DNA of 42,995 nucleotides, from IMG/VR virus record IMGVR_UViG_3300037153_000610, positions 1-42,995 of that record; one strand, written 5' to 3'. The notes beneath the pieces are model-generated. The model had not been told where the DNA came from. It did no database searches and was given only the letters and a program-made list of their open reading frames with translations. The position numbers and the translations under genes were made by a program. Positions 37,426 to 42,995 of the stretch are shown here, one piece after another; positions within the stretch are counted from its first letter, which is position 1; the number at the start of each line of letters is the position of its first letter. Origin of the DNA: a virus.

Positions 37426-37716
37426 TCAGCCTCCGACCTTCGTCGAGCCGGAGCCGCCGACGCGCGCATGCCCGCAGGTGTCGACGTCCTGCGTGCGGAT
37501 GACCGCCTGGTTGGCGATGCGCACCGAGCTGCTGCCGCCCGCCGTTGCCCAGACGTTCGCGCAATGCGCGTTGACCTCGGGGCACGGCGGATGCGCGCTC
37601 CCTTTCGATCCGACGACGGCGACCACCAGGCCGTCGACCCGCACGAACGCCTGCGGGATGGTCTGGATGATGCCGCCGCCGGCGTTCTGGTCCGTCATCC
37701 GTTGGACTGCTGGCAT
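37426..37716 (-). CDS. PAAR-like spike tip protein
   Basis: A 96-residue protein. VVGSKGSAHPPCPEVNAHCA, then VRIANQAVIRTQDVDTCGHA and GGSGSTKV fit a PAAR domain, whose His and Cys bind a zinc ion at the tip of the central spike. It follows the gp45 spike gene directly, so it probably caps that protein. The start may be ATG at 37716, GTG at 37719 or ATG at 37698. Confidence 0.8.
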   Translation of the reverse strand: MPAVQRMTDQNAGGGIIQTIPQAFVRVDGLVVAVVGSKGSAHPPCPEVNAHCANVWATAGGSSSVRIANQAVIRTQDVDTCGHARVGGSGSTKVGG

Positions 37717-37719
37717 CAC

Positions 37720-38166
37720 TCAGCTCTCGTTCACGTCGACCGAGGGCGACGTCACCTTGACCGACTCGCTCGCGTCGATCGTCAGCTTCTTGCAGGTGAG
37801 CTTGTATTCGTCGCACGTTACCTCGACGACTTTCCCGCGCTTCAACACCACCGACGTCCCCTCGTCCGTGTAGAGCGCCACCTCGCCCGGCTGGAGGTTG
37901 CGGAGCCGGTAGCGGCGGTCGTCGGTCACGATCGCGATCGGGTGCGAGCGGTTCCCGCCGAGGAAGAGGACGATGGTCTCGGCGCCGCCTTTCGGGACGC
38001 TCGTCACCCCGTAGGGCTGGAAGTGCTCGATGTCGTCGATCGTCTCGTTCGAGAGCACGCGCACCTGGTGCCGCTGCATCTTCTTCTGGTCGTCGGTGAG
38101 CGCGACCAGGCCGCGCCCGGCGCCCATGACAGCGCGGCTGTACGTGTCGTCGGTGATCTGGCTCAT
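37720..38166 (-). CDS. Baseplate spike, Mu gp45 family
   Basis: A 148-residue protein with an OB-like region (QRHQVRVLSNETIDDIEHFQ, YGVTSVPKGGAETIVLFLGG) and a short beta-prism C-terminus (CKKLTIDASESVKVTSPSVD). Mu gp45 trimers make the membrane-piercing spike. The ATG at 38166 overlaps the gp44-like gene (ATGA). Confidence 0.93.
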   Translation of the reverse strand: MSQITDDTYSRAVMGAGRGLVALTDDQKKMQRHQVRVLSNETIDDIEHFQPYGVTSVPKGGAETIVLFLGGNRSHPIAIVTDDRRYRLRNLQPGEVALYTDEGTSVVLKRGKVVEVTCDEYKLTCKKLTIDASESVKVTSPSVDVNES

Positions 38167-39407
38167 GGCTCGTCGTCGCCCGCGCTGCCGTTCCCCGCGG
38201 CGCCTTCGTCCCACGCCTGCTTCGTGTCCTTCGCGTCGCCGCTCGCCGGCTTCGAGGCCCGGTCGATCTCTTGCTCGGTCGCCAGGAACGCGCCCGGCAG
38301 CGTCAGCTCGAGGTCCGTGCGCGTGCCGCCGTCGTCCTTCACGAACTCCACCGAGGCGATCACCAGCGACTCGTTCAGGCCGAGGAACTTGGCGTCGATC
38401 GGCACCGTATCGCCGGCATGCCAGAGCGTGCCGTCCGGCTGTGTCCAGCCCTGCACCGTGACGCGCGCGCGCTTCGAGCGGCCGATGCGCCGGGCCTTCT
38501 CGTATTCCGCGCGCTGCTTCGCCTGCGCCGCGTCCATCACGTGTTCGCCGTAGATGATGACCGGGCGATTGCGCTTCACCGCGGGATCGGTGACGGTGGC
38601 GCTGGGGGCGACGAGGGTGTCGGGCTCGCCGCCGCCGCCGTCGCCGCCTTCGCCTGAATCACCACCGTCCCCACTGTCAGGGTCCCAGTCGGCGGCGTCG
38701 TCGGTGTTCTTGTTGTGGGCTTTGACGGTGTACGAGCTGCCGCGGTCGCTCCAGTCGAACTCGGCGCTGGCGGCGAGAATGTTCTGCCCCTGGACCAGCT
38801 TGCCCGAAGCGCCGTGCGCGCCAGGCCGGGTAACGACGAGATTTCCCCTCTCGTCATCGCTGACCAGAACGCCGAGCAGGCGGGACAGCCGTTCGAGAAA
38901 CGCATGGCGAGTCTCCCCTTGCTGGATCTGCACGTCGGGCAGCTTCTCGCCGGCCGGCGCATCGTAGACGACTTTGATGCCGAGCGGCTTCATCACGCGC
39001 TCCGCGATCTGTTGGAACGTCAAGCCCTGCAACTGCCCGGCGTCGATCTCGACGGAGCTGTCGACGGCGTCCTCGGTGAGCGAGCGGCCGCGCGCTTCGA
39101 CGCGGTGCGAGCGCGCATCGAACGCCACGGTGTAGGCGTCGACCCAGCCCGTGTTGACGAGCATGCCGTCCAGAATGACCTCGCACTTCTGGCCGGGGCT
39201 GATCGGCCACGGCTTGTCCTGGCCGGGCCACCGCTCCGAGACCTCGCACGCCCACGGCGACGACGCTTCCTCGATGCTCCGCCGCACGCGCACGGACGTC
39301 CAGCCGCCGTAGTCGGTGCCCTCGATGCGGAGCACCAGGCCCGTCGCATCGGTGAGGCGCGACGCGCTGACCTCGACCTCGGGCAGCTGCGTAACGGCCT
39401 GGCTCAT
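38163..39407 (-). CDS. Baseplate hub, Mu gp44 / P2 gpD family
   Basis: A 414-residue hub protein. Early residues GLVLRIEGTDYGGWTSVRVR and the ISPGQKCEVILDGMLVNTGW segment are typical. The middle has LTFQQIAERVMKPLGI and FLERLSRLLGVLVSDDERG. An Asp/Gly-rich insertion (DPDSGDGGDSGEGGDGGGG) sits around residue 240. Hub trimers join the tube to the spike. Confidence 0.93.
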   Translation of the reverse strand: MSQAVTQLPEVEVSASRLTDATGLVLRIEGTDYGGWTSVRVRRSIEEASSPWACEVSERWPGQDKPWPISPGQKCEVILDGMLVNTGWVDAYTVAFDARSHRVEARGRSLTEDAVDSSVEIDAGQLQGLTFQQIAERVMKPLGIKVVYDAPAGEKLPDVQIQQGETRHAFLERLSRLLGVLVSDDERGNLVVTRPGAHGASGKLVQGQNILAASAEFDWSDRGSSYTVKAHNKNTDDAADWDPDSGDGGDSGEGGDGGGGEPDTLVAPSATVTDPAVKRNRPVIIYGEHVMDAAQAKQRAEYEKARRIGRSKRARVTVQGWTQPDGTLWHAGDTVPIDAKFLGLNESLVIASVEFVKDDGGTRTDLELTLPGAFLATEQEIDRASKPASGDAKDTKQAWDEGAAGNGSAGDDEP

Positions 39408-40771
39408 AGTGCCGCCACGACGCCCGACACGGGCAGGAAGCCGGGATGGACCGCGTGCGTCCGCGCCACCAGCTCCGCGCCGCGCGACGGATCCTGATAG
39501 AGCCGCATCGCGAGCACGGGCGCCGGCTGCGGCGCGTTCGTCGTGTAGGTGCGGAGCGGGCGGAGATTCGTGCCGCGGCGGCTCAGTTCGCGGCTGATGC
39601 TCGTGCGCAGCGCCGCCATCGTCCGGCAGACGTCGGCCGACGCGCCGAGCTCCACGTCGTCGAACAGGTCCATCACCCACAGGCGGAGCGCCGCCAAGTC
39701 GCCGTACGACGTGAGCGGTACCGTGCGGATGGGCTCGATCAGGCCGGCCAGCGCGTTCTGGTTGACGAGCGCCGTCAGGGCCGCCGAGTTCGCCGCTTCC
39801 TGCGCCCGCGCGGGCGTGGGCGGCACCGGCGGCGCGACGTCGCGCGGCACGCCGAGCGCCGCCAGGCGGCGGCTCAGGACCGGTGTCGGGCCGGGCTGCT
39901 GGCCCTCGACGAACTGGCGCGCGTTCGCCGTCACCGGAAAGCGCAGCCGCCCGAGCACGCCGAGCAGCGTGATCGCCTGCGCCACCGGCTTCGCGCCGGC
40001 GATGATCGACGTCCCCTGTTCGATGAACTTGATGATCGACGCCGGCGAGAGGTCCGACGGCAGGAGGCGCAGCAGCGTCCCGATCGCTCCCATGGCCGGC
40101 ATCGGGAGGCCCATCCACCCGAGCACGTCGACCAGGCTGCCCAGGTCTTTGATCGCGGAGAGCGACACGAAGTCCTGCAGCCCCGTCGCTTTCCAGATGC
40201 CGCCGAACCAGTCGCCCGCGGCGCCGAGCAGGCCATCCGCGGCGGTGCCCAGCGCGGCCCCCGGCGCCTCGATGGGAATGGGCGCCGCGGTCTCGCTCGA
40301 TTCGGAGAACGCCAGGTCGAAGCGGCAGATGCCGCCCTCGTCGCTGCCCTCGCGCGTGCGGTAGCCGTCGACGCAGACGTTCAGCTCGCCCAGGTACGGA
40401 TGCACCAGCTTGCCCGGGCCGCCCGCTTCGAGCGCCGCGAGCAGCCGATCCCGCGCGCCCATGTAGTCGTCGCCCAGCGTGTAGCCGCGAATCGCGTAGC
40501 GCCGCGCCTGGCGGCCGAGGTCTTCGGAGAACGGGAGGTCGCGCCCCGGATACTCGAAGTGCACCCAGCGCCGCCCGCCTTCGCCGTTCGCCTCGTCGAC
40601 CCCGAACGGCACGCCGCGGAAGGATGCCGGCTGGAGCCGCTGGCGCCAGGGCGCCGGGAACGTCTGCGGCGGCGGCGTGCCCGTCGGGTCGCTGTCAAAG
40701 AAGCCGACCGGCCACGACACCGCGCCTTTGATCAGACCGACGGCCTGGCCGACGAGGCTATCGTCTGCCAT
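39404..40771 (-). CDS. DNA circularisation protein (Mu gpN type)
   Basis: A 455-residue protein. The N-terminal 150 residues (LQPASFRGVPFGVDEANGEG, WVHFEYPGRDLPFSEDLGRQ, LAALEAGGPGKLVHPYLGEL) are the DNA_circ_N domain. In Mu, the N protein is a baseplate and tail part, and the name reflects an old observation on DNA circularisation. The C-terminal part is helical. Coupled by TGATG to the tape measure gene. Confidence 0.93.
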   Translation of the reverse strand: MADDSLVGQAVGLIKGAVSWPVGFFDSDPTGTPPPQTFPAPWRQRLQPASFRGVPFGVDEANGEGGRRWVHFEYPGRDLPFSEDLGRQARRYAIRGYTLGDDYMGARDRLLAALEAGGPGKLVHPYLGELNVCVDGYRTREGSDEGGICRFDLAFSESSETAAPIPIEAPGAALGTAADGLLGAAGDWFGGIWKATGLQDFVSLSAIKDLGSLVDVLGWMGLPMPAMGAIGTLLRLLPSDLSPASIIKFIEQGTSIIAGAKPVAQAITLLGVLGRLRFPVTANARQFVEGQQPGPTPVLSRRLAALGVPRDVAPPVPPTPARAQEAANSAALTALVNQNALAGLIEPIRTVPLTSYGDLAALRLWVMDLFDDVELGASADVCRTMAALRTSISRELSRRGTNLRPLRTYTTNAPQPAPVLAMRLYQDPSRGAELVARTHAVHPGFLPVSGVVAAL

Positions 40772-42480
40772 CAGCCCACGCTCGCCAGGTGGGGCATCGA
40801 GTAGCCAACGTTCAGGCTGGTGCGGAGCCCGCGGCCCTTCGTCTGCTGCGTCGCGCGCGAGCCGGCCGGCGCGCCGTTGATGTGCAGGTTGACGTCGACG
40901 GTGCCGCCGGGCGGACGCGCGTAGGGAATCCCCTTCCAGGGCTCCGCGGGCGCGCCGGCCGCTGGCTGGCCGGGCGCGCCGGGCGCCGCGCCGGGCGGCG
41001 TGCCGGCGAAGAGGTCCTGCAAGCCGCCGAGCGGATTGGCGAGAATGCCGAGCAGGCGCAGCATCGGATGCTCGCGGAGCCGGCTCCAGGCGTTCGTGAA
41101 GCGATCCACCACGTCGTCGAGCACGCGCGTCACGACGTCGCGGATGTTCCCGAGCTGCTGCGCGATGGCGCGATAGAGCGCCCCCCAGGTGACGTCGGTG
41201 ACCTTCTGCACCACCTTCGAGTAGTACCGGACCCAGTGCGCGATCTTGTTCCAGTAGAGGTAGACGATCGTCGCAGCCTCGATCAGGAAGAAGGTCAAGG
41301 CGATCCACGGGTTTTTGTACATCGCGAGCGTGATCGCCTTGATCCCCGTCGCGACGGTTAAGAGCGCCGCGCCGAACTCGAGCACCTCGGACACGACGAG
41401 CAGGCCGCCGAAGATCAGGAGCAGGCGATTCACGCCGCCGAGGCGGGCGACGATATCGAGCGCGTACTGCCCCCACTTTTTCCACTTCTCCAGCTGCGCG
41501 GTCCAGTTGACCGCGCGCAGGTTCTGCCAGAGCTTCGCGACCGCGTCGGCGCCCTTGTTCACGTACACGTGGATCTGCTGCGTGAGCCACTGGCGATTGA
41601 CGACGATCCACTCGCGCACCGCATCCACGGCCTTCTTCGTGTACGGCGCGAGCGCCGCGCCGATGATCTCCTGCACGCGGCTGAACGCGCGGTGCAGGCG
41701 GATTTGCGATATCTCCAGCTCGTGCGCTTCGTGCGTCTCCGCGGCCGTCATCCGGCCGAGCTGCTCCATGTCCTTGCGCGCCAGGGCGAGCCCGCGCGAT
41801 CCCAGCGCGAGCATGGGAATCAGGGCTTGTCCGCCCTTTCCGAACGCCGCGACCGCCAGGCGGGCGCGCTGCGCCGGGTTGTGAATGCGCGCGATCGCGT
41901 CGGCCAGCTGCGGCATCACGTCCGCGGCGCTGCGCACGTGGCCCTTCGCGTCGCGCGCGTTGAGGCCGATGAAGCCGAAGACCTTGACCGCTTCCTTGTT
42001 CTTGCCCGCGGCCACCTGCGCGAGCACCCGGTTCAGGCGCCCGAGGTTCGTGTCCAGCACGTCCGTCGGCACTTTCACCAGCGACGCGGCGTACTCCAGG
42101 TCTTGCAGGGTACTGACCGTGGTGCCGATGCGCGTCGACACCACGTTCAACCGCGAGCCTTCTTCGACGAAGCGGTTGAGGCCCTCCGCCAGGTCGAAGA
42201 GCCCGGCCACCGTCGCGCCGCCGGCGCCGAGGCCGAGGATCGGCAGCATCATGTGGACGAACTCCTTGCCCACCTTGATCGCTTCGTCGTGGATGGAGTG
42301 CAGCAGGCCGGGCAGCTTCGAGAGCCCGCTCTGCGTGGAGAACGCGCGGAACTGGCGGCCGATGCTGGACGCGACGGTGCCGAGGCTCGCGAGCTTCCGC
42401 TGAATCGCGGTGACGGGCGCGGTCGCCTTGTCGACGACCGCGATGACGGTGGTGACCCGGGAGACGACGTCGGTCGCCAT
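40771..42480 (-). CDS. Tail tape measure protein
   Basis: A 569-residue protein. It starts with helical coils (VTAIQRKLASLGTVASSIGR), has the conserved FGKGGQALIPMLALG typical of Mu/P2-type tape measures, and two or three hydrophobic segments (LLLIFGGLLVVSEVLEFGAA, WIALTFFLIEAATIVYLYW). Its length sets tail length; at this size a short tail, roughly under 100 nm, would be expected. The C-terminus is Pro/Ala-rich. Confidence 0.93.
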   Translation of the reverse strand: MATDVVSRVTTVIAVVDKATAPVTAIQRKLASLGTVASSIGRQFRAFSTQSGLSKLPGLLHSIHDEAIKVGKEFVHMMLPILGLGAGGATVAGLFDLAEGLNRFVEEGSRLNVVSTRIGTTVSTLQDLEYAASLVKVPTDVLDTNLGRLNRVLAQVAAGKNKEAVKVFGFIGLNARDAKGHVRSAADVMPQLADAIARIHNPAQRARLAVAAFGKGGQALIPMLALGSRGLALARKDMEQLGRMTAAETHEAHELEISQIRLHRAFSRVQEIIGAALAPYTKKAVDAVREWIVVNRQWLTQQIHVYVNKGADAVAKLWQNLRAVNWTAQLEKWKKWGQYALDIVARLGGVNRLLLIFGGLLVVSEVLEFGAALLTVATGIKAITLAMYKNPWIALTFFLIEAATIVYLYWNKIAHWVRYYSKVVQKVTDVTWGALYRAIAQQLGNIRDVVTRVLDDVVDRFTNAWSRLREHPMLRLLGILANPLGGLQDLFAGTPPGAAPGAPGQPAAGAPAEPWKGIPYARPPGGTVDVNLHINGAPAGSRATQQTKGRGLRTSLNVGYSMPHLASVG

Positions 42481-42486
42481 CGTCGC

Positions 42487-42657
42487 TTACCGCTCCTGCG
42501 CGCGCTCGAACGCCTCTGCTTCGGCGCGCCGGATGCGCGCCACGTGCGCGGCGAGCCGCGGCAGCATCGTCAACGGGAGGGCCATCACTCCCCCGAAGTC
42601 TCCGAAGACGTACGCAAGATCGACAGCATGTCTTTCAGCTTCTCTGCCGATGGCGCA
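42487..42657 (-). CDS. Tail chaperone -1 frameshift extension (E'/GT type)
   Basis: This frame is open for 56 codons from the slip site and reads CAIGREAERHAVDLAYVFGD, then FGGVMALPLTMLPRLAAHVA and RIRRAEAEAFERAQER. The segment upstream of its internal ATG (42585) is protein-like, so the extension probably belongs to a fused product of 173 residues rather than a separate 32-residue gene. Mu, P2 and lambda all make such frameshifted chaperones. The extension usually binds the tube protein while the short form coats the tape measure. Confidence 0.8.
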   Translation of the reverse strand, partial: CAIGREAERHAVDLAYVFGDFGGVMALPLTMLPRLAAHVARIRRAEAEAFERAQER

Positions 42658-42995
42658 AAAAGGGGGAGCAGCGCCGCTTCAATCGTCTTCAGGTCCGGCA
42701 CGGAGAAACGTTTGATCGACGACTCCGGGACCGCGGCCAGGCGCGACAGGAGCGTGATCAGCACGCGGAGGTTCGCCGGCTTGCCCGGCCCCTCGCTGAA
42801 CGGATCGCCCGCGTGCCACAGGTCCATGCCAGTCGGCAGCTGGAGGGTGACGCTCGCAATGGTCTCGCCGGGCGCCTGGACCGGATAGAGCAGGTCGATG
42901 GTGCGCGGGAACGTCCGGCTGTATTCCTCGATGCGCTTCGACTGGACCTGTGCCTCGACGAGTTCCTCGGCGCTCAGGTCCTCGGTCGTGCCGGT
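42585..42995 (-). CDS. Tail assembly chaperone (cut by window edge)
   Basis: The 3' 136 codons of the Mu gp41/P2 gpE-like chaperone whose start is at 265 in the first copy; only MTNG is missing here. The product includes TIDLLYPVQAPGETIASVTL, where the left copy has QAQGE, because of the two mismatches in the terminal repeat. It ends KLKDMLSILRTSSETSGE. At 42657-42666 a CCCCCTTTTT run allows -1 slippage to the extension frame. Confidence 0.88.
   Translation of the reverse strand, partial: TGTTEDLSAEELVEAQVQSKRIEEYSRTFPRTIDLLYPVQAPGETIASVTLQLPTGMDLWHAGDPFSEGPGKPANLRVLITLLSRLAAVPESSIKRFSVPDLKTIEAALLPLFAPSAEKLKDMLSILRTSSETSGE
42657..42666 (-). other. Slippery run for -1 frameshift
   Basis: Minus strand CCCCCTTTTT, read as CCC CTT TTT in the chaperone frame. 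Slipping one base back after TTT leads into the open extension frame starting TGC. It is the longest homopolymer pair in the gene and in the expected place. It is not a textbook heptamer, since only the A-site TTT re-pairs fully. Confidence 0.65.
42743..42995. repeat. Terminal direct repeat, right copy
   Basis: Same 253 bases as 1-253, with GG instead of CT at 42870-42871. In the chaperone this changes a Gln codon to Pro. Confidence 0.9.

Noticed and set aside
42487-42585. A separate 32-residue gene starting at ATG 42585
   Set aside because: The same frame is open and protein-like for 24 codons upstream to a slippery run, so it is better read as a frameshift extension.
1-42995. Mu-like transposable phage
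   Set aside because: The tail is Mu-like, but no MuA/MuB transposase is seen and the phage has a tyrosine integrase with attP and a lambda-type terminase.

Overview
The window is an essentially complete genome of a temperate, contractile-tailed phage (myovirus) or an excised prophage, most likely circular or circularly assembled. Bases 1-253 recur at 42743-42995 with two adjacent mismatches, so the unique length is about 42,742 bp and the tail-assembly chaperone gene spans the join. Base composition is strongly GC-rich. The host is therefore probably a high-GC bacterium. A GH19 endolysin and a small lipoprotein that could be an outer spanin suggest a Gram-negative host. No taxon can be named safely from the sequence alone.

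The genome is mosaic. The packaging and head genes are lambda-like (Nu1-like small terminase, GpA-type large terminase, gpW-like connector, lambda-type portal, protease fused to an HK97-fold capsid). The tail is Mu-like (sheath, tube, frameshifted chaperone, tape measure, DNA-circularisation/gpN, gp44/D, gp45, gp46, gp47, gp48 homologues). Lysogeny uses a tyrosine integrase next to an attP that carries the 3' half of a tRNA-Lys(CTT).

Layout, reading the minus strand downward and around the join: regulatory/lysogeny genes (24.1-23.2 kb), integrase and attP (23.0-21.45 kb), regulators and replication/recombination genes (XRE regulator, RusA, HerA-type ATPase, replication protein; 21.3-17.3 kb), GpZ and terminase (16.8-13.5 kb), a cargo block (13.4-8.3 kb), connector, portal and capsid (8.2-2.9 kb), sheath and tube, then across the join chaperone, tape measure and baseplate (43-36.8 kb), four adhesin/fibre genes (36.8-32.5 kb), gp47 and gp48, a beta-helix tail spike, and the lysis genes (29.5-27.3 kb). 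One divergent plus-strand early operon (24.2-27.3 kb) encodes a DNA-binding protein, a YqaJ-type exonuclease, a probable single-strand annealing protein and small accessory proteins.

The most interesting part is the 5 kb cargo block between the large terminase and the connector, where lambda-like phages normally have nothing or very little. It holds a ribbon-helix-helix regulator with its own promoter, a fused HNH nuclease-SF2 helicase, a protein with a ClpX-type zinc-binding domain, a HicA toxin whose promoter spacer is a perfect palindrome, a possible unusual HicB-like partner, and several small proteins. I read it as an independently expressed moron island, plausibly defence, superinfection exclusion or plasmid-style addiction. 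That function is inferred, not shown.
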